From assembly GCA_023213315.1 (NCBI GenBank), contig JAKCPI010012719.1, forward strand, positions 19,205 through 83,204: a stretch of 64,000 nucleotides of DNA, written 5' to 3'. Positions 11,856-22,065 of the stretch are shown piece by piece. Made by a program: the position numbers and the translations under genes. Origin of the DNA: Euborellia annulipes (lineage: Eukaryota; Arthropoda; Insecta; Dermaptera; Anisolabididae). How positions within the stretch are numbered: position 1 is the stretch's first letter; every line of letters starts with the position of its first letter. The notes under the pieces were generated by a model. That model was not told the DNA's origin. It made no database searches and saw only the letters and a list, made by a program, of their open reading frames with translations.

Positions 11856-12229
11856 TTTAAAAATTAAGAGTGATTTTCAAATTTTCTCACTAATCTCAAA
11901 ATTGATATACATTTTTTAAACTGTCTCGGAATACAGTCTCCTTCCATTAAATCATGATCAGCTTTACCTACTCTAAAGGAATGAAATGAAAATTAATCTA
12001 AACAATATTAGAATTTGCTTAGGACAAACGTTTAATTTTATCTCGCTTGAGCTTATTACCTACCTTCTACTCTTTGACATGAGCGTGACTTACTTCCATT
12101 CTATTCTAACTATAGTACTTTGTATTTTTATTAAAGACTAGTATTAAAAAATATTTTTGGACTTTCTCATATTTGAAAAAATGTCGCTATCGTGTTTTCC
12201 TACTAAGAAAATTAGTTACCAGTTTATAA

Positions 12230-12260
<31 letters not shown>

Positions 12261-12594
12261 AAGTTCTTTCTATGATTTCTAGAATATTATTATTTTGAAA
12301 ATTAATATGTAAATGAAAATTGTATTGCCTATCAATTTTCTCCAATCAACTTTTAAGTATGATATAAACCTTAGAATGGAGTAACGGATGCTTAGTGATT
12401 GGAAATAGTATTAGGGTTAGGAAGAGGAAGAAATTAAGGGGTGATGATTTTTTATAGAGAATGGTTGACACTAAATTGGTTAAAGGAATGAGAGTACATA
12501 GAGTTGCTAAACGATAAGTAAATCAATTATGTTTTCAATTTCTTTCTTCCGTTTAATAAAATAATAATATGCTAGTCGAAATAGAGGAGAAAAT

Positions 12595-12811
12595 ATTTTT
12601 TTTTTTTTAACCGTTTACGGCTACTCAGGCCCTTTAGGGGTATGACTTTATTATATACATTTTAATATACATTGTACCGATCCCTACCGAGGAACGTTCT
12701 ATACACTGATTGCTCGAGATCACCAATCCCTGGCTTTCGCCGCGCTTGACATTGCTTAACTTCAACGATTGTGGAGACTTGGTCTTCTTCTCCGTTGCCA
12801 GGCCCCCGGCT
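12595..12811 (-). mobile_element. 5S-rRNA-derived SINE
   Basis: A 10 bp duplication AGGAGAAAAT lies at 12585-12594 and 12812-12821, with a poly-A tail (poly-T on the plus strand). The minus-strand head contains GAAGTTAAGCAATGTC, GCGCGG and GGATTGGTGATC in 5S rRNA order and spacing (compare the 5S internal promoter region). This is a SINE3-type element. Confidence 0.7.
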
Positions 12812-12840
12812 AGGAGAAAATGTTGAAAGAAAATTTTATT

Positions 12841-13204
12841 TATTTGAAATTCCTATCGGGATCTCCATTTATTTGCCCGAGGTGATTACGTGCACGAAGA
12901 CACACACCTCAAACCAAACCGGACTCTGGCCGTAGCCATCTACCGGCACCCCGTGAAGTTACATCATTTCCTATCTCCTCCTCTACGTTCGTTACTAGCT
13001 AGTCAACTAATCCTTATTTCTGGTTTCACCTTGTTCCTTTTATGCTAGGGAGGGACTCACTCAACACCGGCGTGTAGCCTACTTCTTTCGAAGAATATAA
13101 ATAAATATTTTTATTTAATGAAAAAATCCCACACGCCCAGGATTTAAACACGGATCTTCTTTGTAGAAGCCCACACTTTAGCCCGCTACACCAGCAAGGC
13201 CCCT
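12841..13204 (-). mobile_element. tRNA-headed SINE, family 4, shorter copy
   Basis: The minus-strand head GGTGTAGCGGGCTAAAGTG with a B-box-like GTTTAAATCC matches the SINE at 44074-44618, as does the long body (GGTGCCGGTAGATGGCTACG, GATAGGAATTTCAA). It lacks about 180 bp of internal body found in the other copy. Confidence 0.7.
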
Positions 13205-13342
13205 AGAAATTTTTTTTAACCTTGTCAAATTAATAGAGTCTTAGGATTGAAATTTTAATAATTAAAATTATTTTTTTTTATATATATATATTTTATATAT
13301 ATTTATTTATTTATTTTATTAAGTATTTTCATACATTCTGAT

Positions 13343-13580
13343 GGATTTGCTCAGGGACCCACATCTTGTGGGTACGTGGATAGCGACCACGAGCTACCTG
13401 AGCTGGGACTGGCAGTCCTTCTATTCTATGTCTGTCCCTTCCTTCTATATTGCCAACAGGCGTCAGGCCGTGCGACGGGCCGGCCTGTTCTATTTCTTCC
13501 GGTCGCAAAAAACCCATTCCGTCGCCCCCTTTACCGCCGACCCCGCACCGCGGGAATAATTAACGCAAAGAAAGAAGAAG
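13343..13580 (+). mobile_element. Short retroelement, family 5 (GCTCAGGG head)
   Basis: A 12 bp duplication ATACATTCTGAT lies at 13331-13342 and 13581-13592. It starts just before GCTCAGGGACCCACATC and ends in an A/G-rich AAAGAAAGAAGAAG tail. It is 80% or more like the copy at 39722. The short open frames in it are incidental. Confidence 0.75.
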
Positions 13581-13651
13581 ATACATTCTGATAGACCTTC
13601 TTCATAATTTCTCTGTAATGGCAAAATATTTATTATCTTTTGATTCCAAGT

Positions 13652-13653
13652 AA

Positions 13654-13687
<34 letters not shown>

Positions 13688-13690
13688 ATA
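13652..13690. repeat. (TA)n microsatellite
   Basis: An uninterrupted alternating TA tract with flanking AT-rich DNA. Confidence 0.8.
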
Positions 13691-14134
13691 ATTTCTTCAT
13701 TATTGCTATTTTTTCAGTCAACAATAAATTTTAAAATATTAATAGTGAATAGTTTAAAATTAGACTAAAATTTTGAAGATACGCGAGCGAGTCTGAGTTG
13801 CGCCTCAGCTAGGGTAAGCAAGAGCTCGGGAAGGAACTCGATTCTCCCTGTGCTGTATCGATTACCCAGAAGGGGTCCTTCGGTGAGGAAAAGGGACGTG
13901 CGCGAAAGCTCTTCCCACAGATGCATTCTACATAAACAGCGTGGCCAATCATTCTTAATTACTTACAATATCACGAAATTTCATTCATTTCAATCCTAAA
14001 TACGAATATAGTATTCATCTATGTCTTAATCCTAATAGGATTTGAGAAATTACAAAAAACATGTTTATAAGAATTCTTTCTTAAAACGGAGGGCCGATAA
14101 ATTTTTGATTCATATATTAATAATATTTACATGT

Positions 14135-14222
14135 TTTGTACTGCGTCCAAAAAAGTGGGTCTCGCAAATTGGTCTGTGTGTGAGTTACGTTTTAAAGCAT
14201 GAAGGAATTGAGCTGTGAATCG
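14135..14222 (+). mobile_element. Element A fragment
   Basis: GCGTCCAAAAAAGTGGGTCTC and TTTAAAGCATGAAGGAATTG match the 5' third of element A. Confidence 0.55.
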
Positions 14223-14771
14223 GTCATTTGGGTTGCCACCTTCCAGCAAACAAACAAGAACGAATTTATACACTCTATATTTATAATCGCATGTAAAATT
14301 TCAATATTACAGTAGAAGTCACTTCAAGTTCTAATTCTCAATTATTCTTGTTAATCAACAAGTACTTTTTTAAATATCAAATTAAGTCTTCTTTTTTGAG
14401 ATTAATGATCTTTTGTTAGAATTCTTAAGAAAATAATTAATCTATTTCACTTCAATAAATGACGAGTGGGTTAATTTATTTTAATATACAGTAGACCTAT
14501 AGCAAATTGTTAATTGTGAAGAGGGTTAACATGGCGTTACATTTCTCATTGAATCTCTTCTTCAATACCGAAGCGAATCATATCAAAAAACAAAATTAGC
14601 GTTATTATTATTATTATTTTTTTTTTTTTTAGAAATTTTGAAAGCAGTTGGGTTAGAAAATGGGTCTTCAATAAAACTTAAAATAAAATAAAAATTTTAA
14701 TAACCATTGATTGATCTCATGGAAAAATTAAATACTGGTATTTTAGTTTAATTTGTAAACGATATATATTA

Positions 14772-14905
14772 GGGTGGACCCCATAATATGCCTGGACCTA
14801 CATATTTATTTATATCATTTGGTATCCAATGATTTAAATAAATTCACCAAACCACCTGGAATCCAAACCCGTCCCCTTTTGGCTCTTCCAGACTATTGTT
14901 ATTGA
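14772..14905 (-). mobile_element. Old family 1 SINE remnant
   Basis: The pieces TGCCTGGACC, TTTGGTATCCAATG and CACCTGGAATCCAAACC match family 1 in order on the minus strand. Confidence 0.5.
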
Positions 14906-14953
14906 CATTTTGACTCTAATTTAATTTAAATCAATTTGAATTAACAATTTCTA

Positions 14954-15161
14954 GTCAAATATTTTCGAGATTTATATATTTGAATTAGATATTAGTATTC
15001 AAAACATCTCGATTCTTTTCGGACTTAACAAAGTCATTGAGATATATATATCTAACAAATCTGTGAGTGTTATGTATTGGCGAGGCCAAACATCCCATGG
15101 CCCCCGGGAATCGAACCCAGGATCTCCAGCCTTTCCGGGGCATAGGCGTGCTGTCTATTGC
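14954..15161 (-). mobile_element. tRNA-derived SINE, family 2, 5'-truncated
   Basis: An 11 bp duplication AACAATTTCTA lies at 14943-14953 and 15162-15172. It is homologous to the 8547 copy but begins inside the A box, so it is 5'-truncated. Confidence 0.8.
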
Positions 15162-15174
15162 AACAATTTCTATT

Positions 15175-16085
15175 TAATTTTAACTTTGTCCACCAACCGT
15201 CGTAGTCTCGCCATCGTAACGTTGTATTCAAATATATATATAAATAAATTCATTGCCTGTGTAGCCGATAAGGGTTAAAAAAAATTTATTTACATAATAA
15301 ATATAAAATATCCAGGAAATACACATTGTGTATATAAAATTAATAATTTGAATTAAAATAAAAACCAGAATATCATATAATTACCTCAAAAAGGCAAATA
15401 TTTAGATATTTATTAGTAGATAATCTACTAATATTAAATCGCCTAACGAAAAGCAAAAACCGCATTAATAATTAAAATTGATTAACCTCTCATAATTAAA
15501 TAAATAAATGGAAATTATATTATATTAAATATTTTTCCGGAAATTTTTCAATGAAATTAATTAAATATTTAATTTCTCATAAATGCACAAATTAAATTAG
15601 AAAATAATTCGATAATCATTTCAAAAAATATTTGCCAACATTTTTTTTTTATTTATTTTCAATAATAATCTGATATTTGTATTTTCAAAAAAATTAAATC
15701 AACCACACATAACTAAAAAAAATTTGATTACTTAATAAATATAAAATTTGATGTTATTTTGCTTCTCTGAATATAGTGATATTGCTTTATCATACAAAGT
15801 TCAAAAAATTTAATATTAAAAAAAATGGATGTTATTTCGTTTTTTACTTTCTTTTAATTCGTTTATTTTAATTCTATGAAACAAAATTAGCCTTATTTTA
15901 TTTTGTTTTTTGTTATTATTAGCTGCTCCGATTAATCCCCTCGTGCTATTTGGAAAATTTTTCAATAATCGCTTCAGGACTATGTCCGGGAAAGTCTAGG
16001 GGTGGGGATGAATTTTGATAAATACGACATCACCCTCTCTTCAGCTTTTCCAAATTCTTAGACTCGATCTATAGCTGATATTCCC
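15175..16085. other. AT-rich stretch, no gene seen
   Basis: A short repeat shared with 18215-18275 (AAATATCCAGGAAATACACA, then TGTATATAAAATTAAT) is the only structure found. 13600-14770 is similar, with one GC-richer block at 13780-13930 of unknown nature. Confidence 0.35.
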
Positions 16086-16093
16086 CTCACTTA

Positions 16094-18102
16094 CAGTGGC
16101 GCCGGGGGGGGCGAGGGGGGCGGCCGCCCCAGGCCCCGAGGCGCATATTTAAAAAAAAAAAAAATTTAATGACAAATTTCTCTTTGAGAGGCCTCGGGGC
16201 CCTCGGGCTCAAGTAAAATGGGAAAATTTAGATAAAAAACAAAATTTATTGAAAATCTCTCTTTGAGGGCCCGGGGCCCTTGGGACTCAAGTAAAAACAA
16301 AATTTATTGAAAATTTCTCTTGAGAGGCCCCGGGGCCCTCAGGGCTCAAGTAATGGGAAAAAGATAAAAAAAAACAAAATTTATTGAAAATTTCTCTTTG
16401 AGAGGCCCCGGGGCCCTCAGGGCTCAAGTAAAAACAAAATTTAATGAAAATTTCTCTTTGAGAGGCCCCGGGGCCCTCAGGGCTCAAGTAAAATGGGAAA
16501 ATTTAGTAAAAAAAACAAAATTTATTGAAAATTTCTCTTTGAGAGGCGCCGGGGCCCTCAGGGCTCAAGTAAAAATGGGAAAATTTGATAAAAAAACAAA
16601 ATTTATTGAAAATTTCTCTTTGAGGGCCCCGGGGCCCTTGGGACTCAAGTAAAAACAAAATTTATTGAAAATTTCTCTTTGAGAGGCCCGGGGCCCTCAG
16701 GGCTCAAGTAAAAATGGGAAAATTTAGATAAAAAAAACAAAATTTATTGAAAATTTCTCTTGAGCGGCCCCGGGGCCCTTGGGACTCAAGTAAAAAAAAA
16801 AATTTATTGAAAATTTCTCTTGAGAGGCCCCGGGGCCCTCAGGGATCAAGTAAAATGGGAAAATTTAGATAAAAAAACAAAATTTATTGAAAATTTTCTT
16901 TGAGCGGCCCCGGGGCCCTTGGGGCTCAAGTAAAAACAAAATTTATTGAAAATTTCTCTTTGAGAGGCCCCGGGGCCCTCAGGGCTCAAGTAAAAACAAA
17001 ATTTAATGAAAATTTCTCTTTGAGAGGCCCCGGGGCCCTCAGGGCTCAAGTAAAAATGGGAAAATTTAGATTAAAAAAAACAAAATTTAATGAAAATTCC
17101 TCTTTGAGAGGCGTCGGGGCCCTCAGGGCTCAAGTAAAAATGGGAAAATTTAGATAAAAAAACAAAATTTATTGAAAATCTCTCTTTGAGCGGCCCCGGG
17201 GCCCTTGGGACTCAAGTAAAAACAAAATTTATTGAAAATTTCTCTTTGAGAGGCCCCGGGGCCCTCAGGGCTCAAGTAAAAATGGGAAAATTTAGATAAA
17301 AAAAACAAAATTTATTGAAAATTTCTCTTTGAGAGGCCCGGGGCCCTCAGGGCTCAAGTAAAAACAAAATTTAATGAAAATTTCTCTTTGAGAGGCCCGG
17401 GGCCCTCAGGGCTCAAGTAAAAATGGGAAAATTTAGATAAAAAAAACAAAATTTATTGAAAATTTCTCTTTGAGCGGCCCCGGGGCCCTTGGGACTCAAG
17501 TAAAAAAAATTTAATGAAAATTTCTCTTTGAGAGGCGCCGGGGCCCTTGGGGCTCAAGTAAAAATGGGAAAATTTAGATAAAAAAACAAAATTTATTGAA
17601 AATTTCTCTTTGAGCGGCCCCGGGGCCCTTGGGGCTCAAGTAAAAACAAAATTTATTGAAAATTTCTCTTTGAGAGGCCCCGGGGCCCTCAGGGCTCAAG
17701 TAAAATGGGAAAATTTAGATAAAAAAAACAAAATTTATTGAAAATTTTTCTTTGAGAGGCCCCGGGGCCCTGGGGCTCAAGTAAAAACAAAATTTATTGA
17801 AAATTTCTCTTTGAGAGGCCCCGGGGCCCTCAGGGCTCAAGTAAAAACAAAATTTAATGAAAATTTCTCTTTGAGAGGCCCCGGGGCCCTTGGGGCTCAA
17901 GTAAAAATGGGAAAATTTAGATAAAAAAAGAAAATTTAATGAAAATACCCCTTGGGGTTCAGGGATATACGGTATTTTAAAAATGTTTTTGTGTATGGAG
18001 GAGAGGGATATTTTAAAGATGACCCCCCAAAAAATAAAATTCAATATAAGGCCCCTCTTCTAGTTCCGCCCCAGGCCCCCCAACTGCCTCGGTACGCCTC
18101 TG
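16094..18102. mobile_element. hAT-type element carrying a ~25-copy tandem array
   Basis: It is flanked by an exact 8 bp duplication, CTCACTTA (16086-16093 and 18103-18110). The ends read CAGTGGCGCC and GGTACGCCTCTG. The inside is mostly tandem units of about 58 or 85 bp. Each has an AAATTTATTGAAAATTTC stretch, a GC palindrome around GGCCCCGGGGCC and GCTCAAGTAAAA, with or without an ATGGGAAAATTTAGAT insert. The short open frames here are an artefact of the array. No transposase was seen. Confidence 0.85.
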
Positions 18103-18287
18103 CTCACTTATTAAGTTAGACAAAAACTTGGAGCCAAAGAGCCGTATTCTCTTAATAAGGAGATGCACAACGCCAACTGCTTCAGTGGCCAAAGCGGCTT
18201 CATACTGTTTACATGATGATATAAAATATCCAAGAAATACACATTGTGCATATAAAATTAATAATTTAAATTAAAATAATTTAAAAT

Positions 18288-18476
18288 CAGGGCCGGATCT
18301 AGGGGGGGGGGGCAGTGGGTGCCTGTGCCCCGGGCGGCAGATATCAGGGAGCGGCAATTAAAGAAAGATTTACTAAAAAAAAGGTAAAACGATATGAATT
18401 TTGTATAGAAAATTTTAAGGAGAGGGCGGCAAATTAAATTTTGCCCTCTTTAAAAAATCTCGTCGTTCCGGCCCTG
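18288..18476. mobile_element. hAT MITE, CAGGGCCGG ends
   Basis: An 8 bp duplication TTTAAAAT lies at 18280-18287 and 18477-18484. The TIRs are CAGGGCCGGATCT and CAGGGCCGGAACG. It is 189 bp with no coding. Confidence 0.85.
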
Positions 18477-18519
18477 TTTAAAATTAATATCATAATTTTA
18501 ATCTAATATGGCGGTAGAG

Positions 18520-18716
18520 ATTTTTGGGTTGTGACTGGTCCCACAGCAACTCTGAGTAATTGAAACTTATGTTTAGTGCTTGCCCCACCAGATTTTTTTG
18601 TGTCGTTTAGTTTTCGGCAGTACGGTACATTAGAATTTAAAATATAAAATTTATAAACATAGAAAAATATATTTTTTGTTACCATGGGAATTATATTTCT
18701 CCCAACTTTCCTATGA
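18520..18716 (-). mobile_element. Element A fragment hosting a SINE
   Basis: On the minus strand TTTCGGCAGTACGGTACAT, CAGATTTTTTTGTGTCG and TTGTTACCATGGGAA match element A. The SINE 18717-19248 inserted at its end with a 13 bp duplication. Confidence 0.7.
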
Positions 18717-19248
18717 GCCCCCCCGTGGCCGAGACGGCTAAAGTTGTTGACAAATGTCAATAAGAGTCTCGAAGCCACGGGGCGCGGGTTCCGACTCCAG
18801 TCAGTCCGATGAATTTATTTATATCATTTGGATACCAAATGGTATAAATAAATATTCCTGGGCCCCCTAAAATATCGTTTCTAAATAATTGTATATCGTT
18901 TAAAGTCTATATTAGGAGTTGGCAACCTTTTTCGAATGGCGGGCCATTTTCAAAATAAGATTTTTTTATGCGGGCCGGGCCGCACATGTAACAACAAACC
19001 AAATAAAATTCTTTTTCAATATTTCCAGAGCTTGAAAGAGAGAATAATTTTTGCTTTTATTTTTCTCGTTGTTTGAAAGTTTTGATGCCAAGTATCTTAT
19101 TTTTCTTGATTTTGGAGATGCCTGAATAGTCTAAAAAAAAAATCAGACTAAGTTCACCTTTGGCGGGCCGCGCAAAAAGTTGCAAAGGACCGCAGGTTGC
19201 CGACCCCTGGTCTATATGTTCAAAGATGCCGAAAAGGCTAAAAAAACG
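18717..19248 (+). mobile_element. tRNA-Ser-like-headed SINE (family 1b) split by a hAT MITE
   Basis: A 13 bp duplication AACTTTCCTATGA lies at 18704-18716 and 19249-19261. The head CCGTGGCCGAGACGGCTAAA and the B-box-like GGGTTCCGACTCC join to the family 1 body. The hAT MITE 18913-19209 sits inside, and the SINE resumes with GTTCAAAGATGCCGAAAAGG. Confidence 0.85.
18913..19209. mobile_element. hAT MITE nested in a SINE
   Basis: An 8 bp duplication GTCTATAT lies at 18905-18912 and 19210-19217. The ends are TAGGAGTTGGCAACC and GGTTGCCGACCCCTG. On both sides the flanking sequence is one continuous tRNA-headed SINE. Confidence 0.85.
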
Positions 19249-19265
19249 AACTTTCCTATGAAATA

Positions 19266-19414
19266 CAGTGAGGGAAAACATTAAGTCCCACTCATGCGTT
19301 TTTTACTTGTAATTATTTCATTGTTTTTAAAAAAAATAATATATATTTTTTAATGGAAACTTTTATGGTTCAAGAAAATTGAATAAAACAAAAAAAAAAA
19401 AAAAAAAAAAAAAA
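19266..19414. mobile_element. Tc1/mariner-type MITE, right part lost
   Basis: The left end CAGTGAGGGAAAACATTAAG and interior match the family. The copy runs into a poly-A tract at 19389-19414 and the right TIR is missing. Confidence 0.65.
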
Positions 19415-19457
19415 TTACATCAGCAAAGTAGTAAAGAACTAGTTGCGGAACCCACTT

Positions 19458-20218
19458 TTACTTTCTCTTACCTCATTATATATGTAATATATATATAGAG
19501 AGAAAGTATTGGTTCATGTCAAAAATTCGATGTCGAGATTTTGATGGATCTTCACGTTTTGAGGTCCCCTGAATCCAAAAAAGTGGTTTTCGCGACATGG
19601 TCTGTCGTGTGGGTGGGGTGTGTGTGTGCTGTGAACAAAATATCTCAAGAACGAAAAGAGCTAGGAGGTTGAAATTTTATATTTAAGTTAGGCACCCCCA
19701 TGGGACGTGACACGAAGCTTTTTGAACAAAATCGACCATAAAGTACTAGTACTTTACTGATTTACTTTTTCAGTTTTTTTCGATTTTCTCAAAATTTGCT
19801 CCAACGATTTTTTTTAAATTCAAAAATCAATTATTTTTTAGATTCTCTATAAAATGTATATTCTCATTTTGTGATTGAAATCTTCTGAAGACCACTTTAC
19901 TCTTGTACTCCATAGAAAAGATAGGAGAAATGGTTGCCATGGTATTAAAATATAAATATTTTCCCATACTTATAAATTTTACATCTTGAATTCAATTGTA
20001 CCCTACTGTCGGAAACTAAATACATGTCGACACAAAAAATCTGGTGTGACAAGCACAGTACACAACTTTCGATTACCGAAGGTAAGAGAAAGGTTGTGTG
20101 CTGTGCGCCAGTCATACCAGATTTTTTGTGCTTCAAAACGGGTATTTTCATCAAAATATTGACATAAAATTTTTTACCTGAATCCAATATTTTCTCTTTC
20201 TCTCTCTCTATATCTATG
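19458..20218 (+). mobile_element. Element A, most complete copy
   Basis: This 760 bp copy starts ACTTTCTCTTACC and ends with the inverted start (CATCAAAATATTGACAT, TGAATCCAATATTTTCTC, CTCTCTCTAT), so the element has terminal inverted repeats of about 60 bp. The 3' third contains a palindrome whose arms are CTGGTGTGACAAGCACAG.. and ..CTGTGCGCCAGTCATACCAG, meeting at CGAAGGTAAGAGAAAG. No coding frame of note. The class is unknown; no constant target duplication was found. Confidence 0.7.
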
Positions 20219-20929
20219 AATATAATTATTATATTAATAAAATAAACTGTTAGATAAAACTATCTCTCAATTCTGAAAAATCGATTCAGGTTCATTTCTC
20301 TCGGGAATTATTCTAGACTCAACAAAACTTGATAAATAATTAATTTTTTTTTTTTTCAAATACAGTAGGCTATTTATAAAACCCCTAGACAATGTTTAAT
20401 TAGATATTTGTGGACAATTCATTGCTTCTATCTCTTTTCGCTAACTTAATCCAATTTTTTTTTATAAATTGAGGCCTTAGTCTCTAAGCGGATTCAGGAT
20501 GAACATGCGAGCCTCAGGGACCTCCTTAACAAGGCGAGTTTTTTCATCCGATTCAATCCTCGCGTGTCAATCTTATTAAAATATCAATTGTGCTCGATTA
20601 ATGGGAAGTGAAAAAGCAACTGCCGCCCTCCTGACAGAAAGCCCTTTTCATTTCAACTGACTTGTTTCTATTTTGATTAATATTAATTCGAATTAAAATG
20701 GTAGATTGATCAGTTTTATCAATCAATCTGTATACTGAAAATCTTTATAGAAATATATTAGAAAAAATCTATTTCGAAATAATAATAAGTAAAAAATTAA
20801 CTAACAAGTAAGTTGTTTGAAAATAGTTGGCGGTTTTTCAAACAACGCCCTAAAGATTGTAAATAAGCCAGACAATATCTCGTTTAAGAGAAGGGATAAT
20901 TTGCAAGATAAGTTTGTTTTTGATTGGGC

Positions 20930-21110
20930 AAATCGCTTCCTCTGGACTCGAACCAGGACTCCGCTTTCGCGGACTACCTACTCCTAGAACTCTGGTTCTT
21001 ATTAGTATAAAGATAGTCCGAACCCTGGAAGGGTTGTTTTGCCATATATTCGATAATTTTTTTCACTTTACGAAAACTAAATACCAAATGTGCCTGGATA
21101 ATTTGAATCT
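20930..21110. repeat. tRNA-like promoter remnants
   Basis: The minus strand has a consensus B box, GGTTCGAGTCC, at about 20952-20942, with an A-box-like region on its 5' side. On the plus strand TACCAAATGTGCCTGGATAA resembles a family 1 body. The two parts may be separate insertions. Confidence 0.35.
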
Positions 21111-21263
21111 TAATTATAATATTTGATTAATTATAATAATGAGCAAAGCAGCTCATTATTCCTACCTATTTTAATATCAATATTCAGCTATATACTCCTT
21201 CAAATTTGTAATAGTACCGGATGTTGTAAGAGGATCTTTTGCAATTTCGATTGGGAAGTATAC

Positions 21264-21316
21264 ATGAGTACTGGCACAAGTAAAAAAAACAAACAAAAAA
21301 AAAAAAAACAACCAAT

Positions 21317-21359
<43 letters not shown>

Positions 21360-21403
21360 AGGCCTGTGTGATGGTTTTTTTTTGTCTTGTGCCAGCACTC
21401 ATG
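21264..21403. repeat. Hairpin with 19 bp arms around a (TA)n tip
   Basis: ACATGAGTACTGGCACAAG and its mirror with one mismatch enclose A and T runs and (TA)18 or so. A hammerhead-like core follows 20 bp later. Confidence 0.6.
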
Positions 21404-21424
21404 TGAATATTATTGTTTGCAGAT

Positions 21425-21453
21425 CTGATGATGGTCATTTGAGTGACCGAAAC
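21425..21453 (+). ncRNA. Hammerhead-like core (solo)
   Basis: CTGATGA at 21425-21431, stem II TGGTCA/TGACC around a TTTGAG loop, and GAAAC at 21449-21453. Both core halves are intact, with a 5 bp stem II. Stems I and III are weak. It lies just after an inverted-repeat hairpin (21264-21403). Confidence 0.5.
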
Positions 21454-21869
21454 TAGTGATAAATATCATTAAATTAATAAAATATTTGTGTATTGTTCAA
21501 AGTCAATATGCCCTAAAATGCCGAAAAGATTTCAAAAAAAAAAAAAAAAAAAAAAAAACTAAAACTAGAGCTGTGCCTGGATGAGAGCTCGCTGCTGACG
21601 TGGTCAGTTTGTCAATATTTTTATAAACAAATGTCATTCATCGATTGTACACAAAGAGGGGCTAATAAGCCCTATGTACATGGACTATAATAAAATAAAT
21701 AAAATAAAGGGTAGGACTAAGCCGAGCGCACAACTTTGCCCACCCACTATTCAAGAAAAAAAATATTCCCCCCCCCCACCCCGGGGGTCCGATGTTATAC
21801 ATATTATATATAATTTTACTCGGGAGGAAGTCTAGTTTCTGAATATATAAAAAAAATTAAAGGTTATAT

Positions 21870-22065
21870 AAGAAAAAATATTGGTCCGATGATTACCAAA
21901 AGGTTTTCAGTTCTTAGCCTTTACCTCTAGTTTTGGGTGTGCAAAATTTCAAAACAATTGAACAAATAGTTTTTGAGTTTTCGTTGACGAAAAAAATTAC
22001 CACAGACATACACACACAGACATCATTCCAAAAACTATTTAAATGGATTCAGGGGAAATTGTAAT
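21870..22065. repeat. Possible distant relative of element A
   Basis: CAAAATTTCAAAACAATTGA, CGTTGACGAAAAAAATTACC, CACAGACATACACACACAGA and TGGATTCAGGGGAAATT follow the same order of motifs as element A on the minus strand, without close identity. Confidence 0.3.

Noticed and set aside
13341..13591. Two 70-codon open frames
   Set aside because: They lie in a family 5 retroelement with target duplications; the second copy at 39739-39957 has similar frames by homology only.
15063..15278. 71-codon open frame
   Set aside because: It crosses a tRNA-derived SINE in antisense and runs into flanking DNA.
16287..18044. Several open frames with repeated SLRGPGALRAQVK-type peptides on both strands
   Set aside because: They are translations of the tandem array inside the hAT element, open on both strands because of unit length and composition; no start context or splice sites.
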